Origin: Porticoccus sp964608185
GTDB lineage: Bacteria; Pseudomonadota; Gammaproteobacteria; Pseudomonadales; Porticoccaceae
Assembly: GCA_964608185.1 (NCBI GenBank)
Contig: CAZSMR010000010.1
Span: 1-34,511 of the forward strand
DNA: 34,511 nucleotides
Reading direction: 5' to 3'
Position numbers and translations under genes: made by a program. The first letter of the stretch is position 1. The number at the start of each line of letters is the position of its first letter. The notes beneath the pieces were generated by a model. It was given only the letters and a program-made list of their open reading frames with translations, was not told where the DNA came from and made no database searches. This document shows positions 7,792 to 15,689 of the stretch, in pieces.

Positions 7792-7809
7792 CAAATTATC
7801 TGTTTTTTT
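7783..7809 (+). terminator. Probable intrinsic terminator of the lipoprotein gene
   Basis: GATAGTT, loop AGCA, AATTATC (seven pairs, one G-U) followed by TG and seven T. The stem overlaps the lipoprotein stop codon. The stem is AU-rich, so efficiency is uncertain. Confidence 0.5.
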
Positions 7810-7814
7810 CGTGC

Positions 7815-8231
7815 TTATTTTATTGGAAGCTCATCATATTTTATGAGCTCACTTGAATCCTTAAACCATGGAGCTTTAGATTTCCAAAAAATATTTTGCG
7901 TCGGCTTTATCGGTGGCTCTGTGTTCAGAGTTCCTGCTGGGATTACGATAGCTTTTTTAGTTTTACCTAGCCATGGAAGCGAAGAGCCACAGTTTCTACA
8001 GAAAGATGTAGCAAAATGCTTTGTCTCTTTTGGCTCAAAACATTGCACTAAATCTTTGCCAGTTATCCATTTAAAATGTTCTTTTAAAACCAAAAGATTG
8101 GAAGCAAAAGCACTTCCGGTAAACTTTCTACACCTACTACAGTGGCAGTACTGAAAAATTCCTAAATTTCCAGAAACTTCATAAGACACTTTACCACACA
8201 GGCATGAACCATTAGACATTCTATTTTTCAT
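7815..8231 (-). CDS. GFA/CENP-V family zinc protein
   Basis: The 138-residue protein has the three zinc-binding blocks of the GFA (glutathione-dependent formaldehyde-activating, CENP-V/GFA) fold: GSCLCGKVSYEV (C10, C12), YCHCSRCRKFTGSAF (C29, C31, C34) and FCRNCGSSL (C78, C81). Members of this family bind zinc and in some cases glutathione; the name from the Paracoccus enzyme is not a safe guide to function, and most bacterial members are uncharacterised. It follows the glutaredoxin-like gene by only two bases, so the pair is almost certainly co-translated, which supports a thiol or glutathione-linked role. A second in-frame ATG four codons in is also possible as start. It converges with the lipoprotein gene. 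Confidence 0.85.
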   Translation of the reverse strand: MKNRMSNGSCLCGKVSYEVSGNLGIFQYCHCSRCRKFTGSAFASNLLVLKEHFKWITGKDLVQCFEPKETKHFATSFCRNCGSSLPWLGKTKKAIVIPAGTLNTEPPIKPTQNIFWKSKAPWFKDSSELIKYDELPIK

Positions 8232-8233
8232 TA

Positions 8234-8614
8234 TCAGACTCTTGCTTGTTCAGGTACCCGAGATTCTAGAAAACTTATGATGCTGGACGACTCGTACATC
8301 CAGCTGATATCCACATCATCATTCTGAATTTTAAGGCAAGGAACTTTTAGCTTTCCTCCACCTTGTATTAACTCTTGCATTCTATCATCACAACCTCTTG
8401 GGTCTACCAGTTTAATCGATAGGTTATGTTTTTTTATTACTCTACGAACTTTTACACAAAAGGGGCATGCAGGGTAATGAAATAAAGTTAAGCCAGAAAA
8501 TTTTTGATCTGTTTTTTCTTGCAAGACAGGATCTCTTATTATTGATTTCGGTGAAAAAATCCAATTTAAGAGTAATATTAAAGAACCCAAAATCCAACGA
8601 ATTACACCAATCAT
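8234..8614 (-). CDS. Membrane-anchored glutaredoxin/GST-N-like thioredoxin-fold protein
   Basis: The 126-residue protein starts with one membrane helix (about 3-20, IRWILGSLILLLNWIF), then a linker and a thioredoxin fold from residue 40. The active site is YPACPFCVKV (C50-x-x-C53, dithiol glutaredoxin type), the cis-proline is in KVPCL, and YESSSIISFLESR at the end is the glutathione gamma-glutamyl binding site typical of glutaredoxins and GST N-domains. It should reduce glutathione-mixed disulfides or protect a membrane-associated target. It heads a two-gene unit with the GFA protein two bases downstream. A TATAAT-type -10 at 8668-8673 on this strand could serve it, but its -35 is poor. Confidence 0.85.
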   Translation of the reverse strand: MIGVIRWILGSLILLLNWIFSPKSIIRDPVLQEKTDQKFSGLTLFHYPACPFCVKVRRVIKKHNLSIKLVDPRGCDDRMQELIQGGGKLKVPCLKIQNDDVDISWMYESSSIISFLESRVPEQARV

Positions 8615-8736
8615 ATTGAAACCTTTTTATTGTGTTGAAGTTACCTAGTTAGGAAATCGTACTTGTTATTATAGCTGACGAAAAATAACGATTAAACGAA
8701 AATTATAGTTTTTTAGATAGTCATTATGTTGAGAGA

Positions 8737-8766
8737 TTGTTATGTTAAAATGAGTACTTTTATATT
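8737..8766 (+). promoter_or_regulatory. Candidate promoter of the FAD-dependent dehydrogenase gene
   Basis: TTGTTA (4/6) and TATATT (5/6) separated by 18 bases, ending 56 bases before the ATG at 8823. Positions fit a leader of about 50 bases. Confidence 0.45.
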
Positions 8767-8822
8767 ACGGAATAAAGCACTGCTACAAATTAATTATATT
8801 TCAAGCTATAGATAAGAATAAT

Positions 8823-10496
8823 ATGTTACGACTTAGCGACCTGAAGTTACACCTTAATCATACTGATTCAGAATTAAATATAGCGATCACTAACAAACTC
8901 AACCTTAGAAGCGAAGAGTTGCTTGGTATTAGCATATTTAAACGTAGCTATGATGCCCGCAAAAAAACAAATATTTTTCTTATATATCAACTGGACTTAC
9001 TATTAACTGCTTCAGCTGAATCCAGGGTCTTAAAAAAGTACAAGGAACAGTTTTTTTTAACTTTAACACCAGATAGTAGTTATTCTTTCGCTGCACAGGC
9101 TAGGAAAAATTTTCCTCAAGCAGATGAGTATCGCCCAGTTATTATAGGCTTTGGTCCCTGCGGTATTTTAGCCGCACTTATTCTTGCGCAAATGGGTTTT
9201 AAGCCAGTAGTGCTAGAAAGAGGAAAAGATGTTAAATCTCGGACTCGAGATACTTGGGGTTTCTGGCGAAACAGCAAGCTTAACACTGAGTCAAATGTTC
9301 AATATGGAGAAGGCGGTGCAGGAACTTTTTCTGATGGAAAACTCTGGAGTCAGGTTAAAGATAAGCGACATCTCGGACGTAAGGTTTTAACTGAATTTGT
9401 AAAAGCGGGTGCTCCTGAAGAAATTATGTACGTTAGTAAGCCTCATATCGGTACTTTTAAATTAGTTGCAATGGTAAAAAATATCCGTGAACAAATTATT
9501 GATCTTGGTGGTGAGGTGCGTTTTGATACTAAAGTTAAGTCAATCATCCGTCACAATCTTAAATCAGAAAGAAAAAATGGAGAAGCACATAATGGGCTAG
9601 GTCAAATAACAGGTGTTATTTTAGATTCTGGCGAAGTTATAAAAAGCCGACATATAATTTTAGCTATCGGTCATAGTGCAAGAGATAGTTTTCAAATGCT
9701 ATTTGAACAAGGTGTACATATCGAATCGAAACCTTTTTCAATTGGATTTCGTATCGAGCATCCCCAAAAAGTCATAGATAAAGCTCGATTTGGAGAAAAT
9801 ATAGGGCATCCTATACTAGGCGCCGCAGATTATAAACTAGTACATCATTGTCAAAATGGTCGTAGCGTTTATAGTTTTTGCATGTGCCCTGGTGGCACTG
9901 TTGTAGCTGCTGCCTCAGAAGAGGGGGCTCTTGTTACAAACGGGATGTCTCAATACTCTCGCAAAGAACATAATGCTAACTCTGCAATTGTAGTTGGCAT
10001 AAATCCAGCCAAGGACTATCCAGATCATCCGTTGTCTGGAATAGATCTTCAGCGTCAACTTGAAACTCTAGCCTATAAATTAGGAGGATCTAACTACAAT
10101 GCACCAGCTCAGCTTGTCGGAGATTTCCTTAGTAACAAGCCATCTACAAAGCTCGGATCAGTTTTACCATCATATACTCCAGGCATAGCTTTAGGAGATC
10201 TTAGTCAGGCCTTGCCTAGCTTTGCCATCGAAGCTATTCGTGAGGCAATCCCAGCATTTGAGAAAAAAATAAAAGGGTTCTCTATGCCAGATGCAGTTCT
10301 AACTGGCGTAGAAACAAGAACTTCTTCACCTATTTGTATAACACGTGGAAAAGATTATCAGAATATAAATACAGCTGGATTATATCCTGCCGGAGAGGGT
10401 GCTGGTTATGCTGGAGGTATATTGTCTGCAGGTATAGACGGTATAAAAGTTGCTGAGGCTGTGGCAATGGATATATTGCAGGCTACTAAAAAATAA
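8823..10496 (+). CDS. Uncharacterised FAD-dependent dehydrogenase (COG2509 type)
   Basis: A 557-residue flavoprotein. The N-terminal 100 residues (MLRLSDLKLHLNH...) are the small alpha/beta domain seen in this family; the FAD-binding dinucleotide fold follows with VIIGFGPCGILAAL (107-119) and VVLERG. The stretch QYGEGGAGTFSDGKLWSQ and the C-terminal GLYPAGEGAGYAGGILSAGIDG are the family signatures, the latter contacting the flavin. Such proteins are annotated as uncharacterised FAD-dependent dehydrogenases or NAD(P)/FAD-dependent oxidoreductases; no substrate is established as far as I know. It is a single-gene unit with its own promoter, divergent from the glutaredoxin/GFA pair. The start codon has only a weak ribosome site. 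Confidence 0.9.
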   Translation: MLRLSDLKLHLNHTDSELNIAITNKLNLRSEELLGISIFKRSYDARKKTNIFLIYQLDLLLTASAESRVLKKYKEQFFLTLTPDSSYSFAAQARKNFPQADEYRPVIIGFGPCGILAALILAQMGFKPVVLERGKDVKSRTRDTWGFWRNSKLNTESNVQYGEGGAGTFSDGKLWSQVKDKRHLGRKVLTEFVKAGAPEEIMYVSKPHIGTFKLVAMVKNIREQIIDLGGEVRFDTKVKSIIRHNLKSERKNGEAHNGLGQITGVILDSGEVIKSRHIILAIGHSARDSFQMLFEQGVHIESKPFSIGFRIEHPQKVIDKARFGENIGHPILGAADYKLVHHCQNGRSVYSFCMCPGGTVVAAASEEGALVTNGMSQYSRKEHNANSAIVVGINPAKDYPDHPLSGIDLQRQLETLAYKLGGSNYNAPAQLVGDFLSNKPSTKLGSVLPSYTPGIALGDLSQALPSFAIEAIREAIPAFEKKIKGFSMPDAVLTGVETRTSSPICITRGKDYQNINTAGLYPAGEGAGYAGGILSAGIDGIKVAEAVAMDILQATKK

Positions 10497-10527
10497 GTTT
10501 ATAGTGTTCTAGATCAGATATATTTGC

Positions 10528-10902
10528 TTAGGTGATTCGCAATGCTTGTAAGCTGGGATCACGATATTTTCCAGAATCACTTAGTTTTTTAAGATAAATA
10601 TCCCAATATTTTTTTTGATGCATGGCGAGATCGTATAAATAGCCCCATGTATATATGCCACTATCATGAGAGTCACTGAAAATTAACTTTAAAGCATAGT
10701 TTCCGACAGATTCAACGGAACAAATTTTAACAAATTTCTTCCCATCCTGAAGAATTTCTTGCCCTTTCCCGTGGCCTTTAACTTCTGCGCTTGGTGAGTG
10801 AACACGAAGATACTCACCAGTTAAAAGAAAGTTTTCATCTTCTTGATACTCTAAAGACAGGCTCCCTGTTTTTTTATTGATTTTTATTTTTATTGGAGTC
10901 AC
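10528..10902 (-). CDS. DUF971 (gamma-butyrobetaine hydroxylase N-terminal-like) protein
   Basis: The 124-residue protein matches the small DUF971 domain, which also forms the N-terminus of gamma-butyrobetaine hydroxylase: an N-terminal strand pair (IKINKKTGSLSLEY), FLLTGEYLRVHSPSAEV, SVGNYALKLIFSDSHDSGIYTWGYLYDLA (about residues 73-101) and a C-terminal helix. The free-standing bacterial form is often adjacent to hslU, as here (56 bases downstream), and its function is unclear; links with iron-sulphur metabolism have been proposed for some members. The start is GTG at 10902 with no good ribosome site; no ATG lies nearby, so translation may depend on hslU. Confidence 0.88.
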   Translation of the reverse strand: MTPIKIKINKKTGSLSLEYQEDENFLLTGEYLRVHSPSAEVKGHGKGQEILQDGKKFVKICSVESVGNYALKLIFSDSHDSGIYTWGYLYDLAMHQKKYWDIYLKKLSDSGKYRDPSLQALRIT

Positions 10903-10958
10903 TTATATGGCCATTTATATAGTTGTATATCTTGGATAAAATTTTCAATATTTTTTTA

Positions 10959-12284
10959 TTATAAGATGAACCTCGATAGATCTTCGTCTTGTGATATGTG
11001 GTTTAAATGTTTATTGACATAAGTTAAATTGATTTCAATATTTTTTTCTTCTTCTGAAAGATCAGAAGCATCAAAAGATACTTCTTCTAATAATCTTTCC
11101 ATAATAGTATGTAGTCGGCGGGCACCAATATTTTCCGTACGCTCGTTAATTTCGTACGCTATCTCAGCAATACGTTCAATTCCATTACGATGAAAATTGA
11201 TATTTAATCCTTCGGTAGCTAAAAGTTCATGGTATTGTTCTGTAAGAGAGGCCCTTGGTTCCGTAAGAATTTTTTCAAAATCTTTACTACTAAGAGAGGT
11301 AAGCTCCACTCTAATAGGTAATCTGCCTTGCATCTCAGGTATTAAATCGGACGGTTTCGACAAATGGAATGCGCCAGAAGCTATAAATAAAATATGATCT
11401 GTTTTAATCATGCCATACTTAGTAGTTACTGTGCAGCCCTCTATTAAGGGCAACAAGTCACGCTGAACTCCTTCTCGCGAGATATCTGTACCAGAAGTTT
11501 CGCCACTTTTTGCAACCTTGTCAATCTCATCAATAAAAACAATTCCATTTTCTTCGGCAGACGATAATGCACGTATCTTTAGCTCCTCCTCATTGATAAG
11601 CTTAGAAGCTTCTTCTTCTGTAAGTCTCACCATAGCCTGAGAAACCGTCATTCTTAATTTATTTGTTTTATTTTTCCCCATAGATGAGAACATATTTTGT
11701 AATTGGCTAGTCATCTCCTCCATACCGGGAGGAGACATTATTTCAATACCTGAAGTTGCATGACTAACATCAACTTCAATTTCTTTCTCATCTAGCAGAT
11801 TTTCACGGAGTTTTTTGCGAAGAAGTTGGCGACTTGTTGGCTCTTCTTTATGATTTTTAGAGTCCTGCATAGGAGGTAATAAAGCGTCTAAAACACGTTC
11901 TTCAGCATTATCTGCAGCTCTCTGCTGGGTTTTTTGAAGCTCCTGCTCACGTAATTTCTTGATTGAAACTTCTACTAAATCACGAATGATTGATTCAACA
12001 TCCTTGCCAACATAGCCGACTTCGGTAAATTTAGTGGCTTCTACTTTAACAAAAGGCGCATTAGCTAGTTTAGCTAATCTTCGAGCTATTTCAGTTTTTC
12101 CTACGCCAGTTGGACCAATCATCAATATATTTTTTGGAGTAACTTCACTTCGTAGTTCTGGCTCAAGATTCATACGTCGCCAGCGGTTTCGCAATGCTAT
12201 TGCCACGGACCGTTTAGCTGAGTTTTGACCTATAATGTGCGCATCTAATTCGTGAACAATCTCACGAGGGGTCATATTGGACAT
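10959..12284 (-). CDS. hslU: HslU, ATPase subunit of the HslUV protease
   Basis: HslU is the AAA+ unfoldase that feeds substrates to the HslV peptidase. With the start at ATG 12284 the protein is 441 residues and begins MSNMTPREIVHELDAHIIGQ, as in E. coli; a GAGG ribosome site lies nine bases before it, while the longer start at 12299 has none. Walker A is GPTGVGKTEIARR, the GYVG pore motif is in EVGYVGKDVES, Walker B is IVFIDEIDKV, and the C-terminal tail ends DEDLSRFIL, the peptide that docks into HslV and activates it. The middle I-domain (about 110-230) is rich in charged helices. It lies 46 bases after hslV, with DUF971 following. Confidence 0.97.
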   Translation of the reverse strand: MSNMTPREIVHELDAHIIGQNSAKRSVAIALRNRWRRMNLEPELRSEVTPKNILMIGPTGVGKTEIARRLAKLANAPFVKVEATKFTEVGYVGKDVESIIRDLVEVSIKKLREQELQKTQQRAADNAEERVLDALLPPMQDSKNHKEEPTSRQLLRKKLRENLLDEKEIEVDVSHATSGIEIMSPPGMEEMTSQLQNMFSSMGKNKTNKLRMTVSQAMVRLTEEEASKLINEEELKIRALSSAEENGIVFIDEIDKVAKSGETSGTDISREGVQRDLLPLIEGCTVTTKYGMIKTDHILFIASGAFHLSKPSDLIPEMQGRLPIRVELTSLSSKDFEKILTEPRASLTEQYHELLATEGLNINFHRNGIERIAEIAYEINERTENIGARRLHTIMERLLEEVSFDASDLSEEEKNIEINLTYVNKHLNHISQDEDLSRFIL

Positions 12285-12330
12285 ATTGATAAGCCTCATA
12301 AATAGTTAGTTGTTAGGTTGTAACCAATAG

Positions 12331-12879
12331 TTATTTTTTATTGTAATCTAGTACTTCTATCGTATGATTATGGTTAGTATAAATACAAATATTGCCCGCG
12401 ATCTCTAGACCTTTTTCTACGATATCTTTTGCTTCAAAATCTGTATTATCTAGTAATGCTCTTGCCCCTGCTTGGGCAAATGGGCCGCCAGATCCAATAG
12501 CTATTAAGTCGTCTTCGGGTTGAATCACATCACCATTACCTGTGATAATTAATGATGCATCTTTATTAGCGACAGCTAGTAAAGCTTCTAGTTTTCTTAA
12601 AATACGGTCTGATCTCCAGTCTTTTGCCAATTCAACAGCTGCTCTAGTTAAATTTCCCTCATGTTGCTCGAGTTTGACTTCGAAACGCTCAAAAAGTGTA
12701 AAAGCATCAGCAGTTCCACCCGCAAAACCAGCAATTATTTTATCGTTATAAAGTCGTCTGACTTTACGTGCGTTGCCTTTCATTACTGTGGTTCCCAATG
12801 TAACTTGGCCGTCTCCACCTATCACTACTTTACCATTACGTCGCACTGAAAGGATTGTAGTACCGCGATATTGCTCCAA
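12331..12879 (-). CDS. hslV: HslV, peptidase subunit of the HslUV protease
   Basis: HslV is the threonine peptidase of the bacterial proteasome-like HslUV complex. The sequence reads MEQYRGTTILSVRRNG; the propeptide of about six residues is removed to expose the catalytic threonine. Other signatures are VIGGDGQVTLGTTVMKGNARKVRRL and IIAGFAGGTADAFTLFERFE. Length 182 is normal. The start codon is TTG, with AGGAG placed seven bases upstream; no in-frame ATG or GTG is available nearby, and the same MEQ-x-x-GTT start is known from betaproteobacteria. A sigma32-type promoter lies about 70 bases upstream, so hslV-hslU is probably heat-inducible here as in E. coli. Confidence 0.96.
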   Translation of the reverse strand: MEQYRGTTILSVRRNGKVVIGGDGQVTLGTTVMKGNARKVRRLYNDKIIAGFAGGTADAFTLFERFEVKLEQHEGNLTRAAVELAKDWRSDRILRKLEALLAVANKDASLIITGNGDVIQPEDDLIAIGSGGPFAQAGARALLDNTDFEAKDIVEKGLEIAGNICIYTNHNHTIEVLDYNKK

Positions 12880-12947
12880 GGGCTTCTCCTTATAGAAATT
12901 TATTTTTTTGGCTATAAGTTATAAATATATTTTTAATGTACTCTAAT

Positions 12948-12976
12948 AAGTGGGGGCTGATGTATAAAAATTCAAT
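12948..12976 (-). promoter_or_regulatory. Sigma32-type heat-shock promoter of hslVU
   Basis: On the minus strand ATTGAAT (consensus CTTGAAA, five of seven) is followed after 14 bases by CCCCACTT (consensus CCCCATnT). Spacer and elements fit the heat-shock sigma factor RpoH. The -10 box lies 69 bases before the hslV TTG. The CCCCC run is conspicuous in an otherwise AT-rich gap. Confidence 0.7.
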
Positions 12977-13095
12977 GGCATGAAAGAAGTTTAAACAATA
13001 AATTTATTTTGTGTATTATCACAAGACAATAAGGATCAGTGTAATTATTTAGCTAGAAACTATTAATGTATTTGGTATTGTAGGTAACATAACTG

Positions 13096-13124
13096 TTGAT
13101 TGATAATCTCCATCAACCTATATT
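13096..13124 (+). promoter_or_regulatory. Candidate sigma70 promoter of the LEA-type lipoprotein gene
   Basis: TTGATT (4/6) and TATATT (5/6) with an ideal 17-base spacer. The expected transcript start (about 13131) leaves only about ten leader bases before the ATG at 13141, an unusually short leader. GTTGAT/ATCAAC (13095-13100, 13112-13117) forms a dyad over the promoter. Confidence 0.5.
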
Positions 13125-13140
13125 GTATTAAGAAGTACGT

Positions 13141-13611
13141 ATGAAAAAAATAAAATTATTTCTATTTTTAGTACTCAGTGCATTTTTGATTTCATGCACA
13201 TTAGTGACTAGTACCTACGAAAAGCCAGAAATAGAATTAGTGCGTCTTCAGTCACTAGAACGTAAAGGTTCTGAGCAAATAATTGCAGTTCGATTTAATA
13301 TAGTAAATCCTACTAAAAAAGAATTGTATATATCAAAGTTCTCTTATAGCCTTTCATTGGAGAATATTGAAGAAATTACCGGCGTAGTTTATGGCTTAAG
13401 TCCTATACCTTCAAAAGGAAAAACACAGGTTGAATTCAAGGTAGCTGTGAATATTTTTTCAGCTTTTAGGGTTTTAGAGTCGGCCATTAAAAATGAGAAT
13501 GGTATTATTAAATACAACCTAGTCACTAAGGTAAGCTCTGTATGGTGGAAGCTGCCTGCTACTTCAGTGAAATCTGGAAAAATAAATTTAGCTGATAAGT
13601 ATAAATTTTAG
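13141..13611 (+). CDS. Lipoprotein with LEA type 2 / WHy domain
   Basis: A 156-residue lipoprotein: signal MKKIKLFLFLVLSAFLISC with lipobox LISC (C19) and threonine at +2. The mature part is one LEA_2/WHy beta-sandwich: EIELVRLQSLERKGSEQIIAV, FNIVNPTKKELYIS with the diagnostic NP, then SYSLSLENIEEITGV and the IPSKGKTQVEFKVAV strand. Such proteins are small periplasmic lipoproteins; plant relatives are desiccation-related, but the bacterial role is not known. It has its own promoter and stands ahead of the M15 peptidase-cysE group with a 71-base gap. Confidence 0.85.
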   Translation: MKKIKLFLFLVLSAFLISCTLVTSTYEKPEIELVRLQSLERKGSEQIIAVRFNIVNPTKKELYISKFSYSLSLENIEEITGVVYGLSPIPSKGKTQVEFKVAVNIFSAFRVLESAIKNENGIIKYNLVTKVSSVWWKLPATSVKSGKINLADKYKF

Positions 13612-13682
13612 CTTATTCAATAATTATCAAGGCTCGCTTTATATTTGATTCTTAGTAAAATATTTAGGCTAGGAGCAAGGGG

Positions 13683-14387
13683 ATGCAAGTCATAAAAGAC
13701 ATTATGAGCGGGAAAACAAGAGCTCATCTAGCTAGTTTGGACAGCACATGCCTGATACATGCTGAGGCTTTAAAGCCTTTTTTTGTGCTACAAGATGCTG
13801 CTGCAGCAAAGGGTTTTGATCTTAGAATAGCTAGCGGCTTTCGTTCATATGAGCGTCAATTATTAATTTGGAATGAAAAAGTTTCAGGAAAAAGAGCATT
13901 ACTGGATATCTTCAGTCAACCTTTAGATCAGACTAGTTTGTCCGAAATAGAAAGAGTTTTTGCAATCTTGCGCTGGTCTGCATTACCTGGATGTTCTCGA
14001 CATCATTGGGGCACTGATATAGATATATGGGACGCTGCTGCTGTTCCAAAAGATTATCGTCCTGAACTGATCGTCTCGGAGTATGAATTAGGGGGTCCAT
14101 TTTATGAGCTATCGAAATGGCTGAAGAGTATCTCGTCAGATTTTCATTTTAGTATTCCATATTCTACTGATACTGGGGGAGTGGCAAGAGAGCCATGGCA
14201 TTTAAGTTATGCCCCTGTAGCAAAAAAATTTGAAGACGCGTTAGATACGAAATATGTTCGCTCAGTATTAGACCTTAATAGACTATTACTTGGTAATACC
14301 GTTTTAGATCATCTTGATGAAATATTTTTCAGGTTTGTCTTAAATAAAAAAGTGAAAAAATTTAAATATGAAAGAATATCAGAGTAA
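13683..14387 (+). CDS. M15-family (VanY-like) metallopeptidase without signal peptide
   Basis: The 234-residue protein carries the M15B zinc site: SRHHWGTDID (S105, H107, D114) and EPWHLSY (E170, H173), plus the substrate-binding RIASGFRSYERQ (48-59). M15 enzymes such as VanY and LdcB are DD- or LD-carboxypeptidases acting on peptidoglycan peptides. No N-terminal signal peptide or membrane segment is visible, so the protein appears to be cytoplasmic, pointing to peptidoglycan recycling or another peptide rather than cell-wall trimming in the periplasm. The start ATG has a good ribosome site (AGGAG ten bases upstream, with an extra GGGG run). It overlaps cysE by 20 bases. Confidence 0.88.
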   Translation: MQVIKDIMSGKTRAHLASLDSTCLIHAEALKPFFVLQDAAAAKGFDLRIASGFRSYERQLLIWNEKVSGKRALLDIFSQPLDQTSLSEIERVFAILRWSALPGCSRHHWGTDIDIWDAAAVPKDYRPELIVSEYELGGPFYELSKWLKSISSDFHFSIPYSTDTGGVAREPWHLSYAPVAKKFEDALDTKYVRSVLDLNRLLLGNTVLDHLDEIFFRFVLNKKVKKFKYERISE

Positions 14388-15219
14388 TCCCATACCTATT
14401 CAGGTCGATAGATCAAAATTAAAGACTGAAGATCCATTATGGATCAATATTCTTTCAGAATGTAAGGCATGCATTCAAGAGGAGAAATTACTTAGAAATT
14501 TTTTACAAAATGCAATCTTGAGTCAAAATTCGCTAGAGAGCTCGCTTTCTTGGATTTTGGCACAGCAGCTCAAGAGTGATGTAATGAATGAGCATATCAT
14601 CCAGCCCTTGATCAATGAAATTCTTTTAGAAAATGATGTGATAAGAAAGCAAATTAGAATGGATCTTAATGCTTATATTGAAAGAGATCCTGCTTGCGAA
14701 AAATATTACATTCCTTTACTTTATTTTAAGGGGTTTCATGCCTTACAAATTTATCGAGTGAGTCATTCGTTGTGGAAAAAAAACAAGAAAGATTTAGCGC
14801 TATATTTACAAAACAGAGCTTCAGAAATATTCTCTGTAGACATCCATCCAGCTGCTAAAATTGGAGGGGGGATTATGATAGATCATGCTACAGGATTGGT
14901 TGTTGGAGAGACAACGACCATAGATAATAATGTTTCTCTATTGCATTCTGTCACTTTAGGTGGAACAGGCTTAGGGACTGGTGACAGGCACCCTAAGATT
15001 CGTTCTGGAGTAATGATCGCTGCAGGTGTAAAAATACTAGGTAATATAGAAATCGGCGTGGGTGCAAAAATTGGAGCAGGTAGTCTCGTGCTTGATTCAG
15101 TTCCACCCCATACTACTGTCGCAGGGGTTCCATCAAAAATAGTTGGGCATCCAGATGAAGATGAACCATCAAGAGAGATGAATCAGGCGATTAATGTTAG
15201 TGTTAAGAATAATTTTTAA
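14368..15219 (+). CDS. cysE: Serine O-acetyltransferase
   Basis: CysE makes O-acetylserine from serine and acetyl-CoA, the committed step of cysteine synthesis. The left-handed beta-helix is clear: VDIHPAAKIGGGIMIDHATG with catalytic H173, VVGETTTI, SVTLGGTGLGTGDRHPKI with H208, and GAKIGAGSLVLDSVPPHTT. The alpha-helical N-terminal domain (about 20-135) is of the E. coli type, including IERDPAC. The 283 residues exceed E. coli's 273 through a short N-terminal extension. The chosen ATG lies 20 bases inside the M15 gene and lacks a clear ribosome site, so translation is probably coupled. Feedback inhibition by cysteine is expected from the family. Confidence 0.95.
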   Translation: MKEYQSNPIPIQVDRSKLKTEDPLWINILSECKACIQEEKLLRNFLQNAILSQNSLESSLSWILAQQLKSDVMNEHIIQPLINEILLENDVIRKQIRMDLNAYIERDPACEKYYIPLLYFKGFHALQIYRVSHSLWKKNKKDLALYLQNRASEIFSVDIHPAAKIGGGIMIDHATGLVVGETTTIDNNVSLLHSVTLGGTGLGTGDRHPKIRSGVMIAAGVKILGNIEIGVGAKIGAGSLVLDSVPPHTTVAGVPSKIVGHPDEDEPSREMNQAINVSVKNNF

Positions 15220-15271
15220 ATGTGCCCTAAAAATTCATAGGTAAAATTTATCACATAAGGAAAGCTATAAA

Positions 15272-15646
15272 ATGTGGTCAGTTTTTTTTGGGTTTCTAAG
15301 GCGTAGATTATTATTGTCAGCTAGGTATTCTTTGAATGGTCTTAGGGCCTGCTTCAAGAACGAAGAAGCTTTTCGAGTAGAAATTTATATTGTACTGCTT
15401 TTGCTTCCTTGTGCTTGGTTTATAGCAAACACCAAACTAGAATTAATTATTTTGGTAGCAACCTTGTTTCTTGTGCTCATAGCTGAATTATTTAATTCTG
15501 CCATAGAAAATATCGTCGATAGGGTCAGCACTGAGAAGCATCAGTTGTCGAAAAGATCGAAAGATCAAGCCTCTGCAGCAGTCTTATTATCAATCGTTAT
15601 ATGTGTCTTTACTTGGCTGCTTATCGGACTTAACTACGTTTTATAA
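15272..15646 (+). CDS. dgkA: Diacylglycerol kinase
   Basis: DgkA is a three-span trimeric inner-membrane enzyme that phosphorylates diacylglycerol left over from osmoregulated glucan and lipid A modification. The 124-residue protein shows RYSLNGLRACFKNEEAFR at the interface, catalytic AELFNSAIENIVDR (E72, N75, E79; E. coli E69, N72, E76) and SKRSKDQASAAVLLS with the conserved K-D before the third helix. Length equals E. coli DgkA. A good AAGGAAA ribosome site lies ahead of the ATG. It follows cysE after 52 bases in the same orientation and precedes the Smr gene. Confidence 0.95.
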   Translation: MWSVFFGFLRRRLLLSARYSLNGLRACFKNEEAFRVEIYIVLLLLPCAWFIANTKLELIILVATLFLVLIAELFNSAIENIVDRVSTEKHQLSKRSKDQASAAVLLSIVICVFTWLLIGLNYVL

Positions 15647-15689
15647 TATAACTTTTTTTAAATATACAATTAATATAAGAGCTTTTTAG

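Noticed and set aside
12285..12299. HslU starting at ATG 12299
   Set aside because: ATG 12284 has a GAGG ribosome site and the E. coli-like N-terminus; the longer form has neither.
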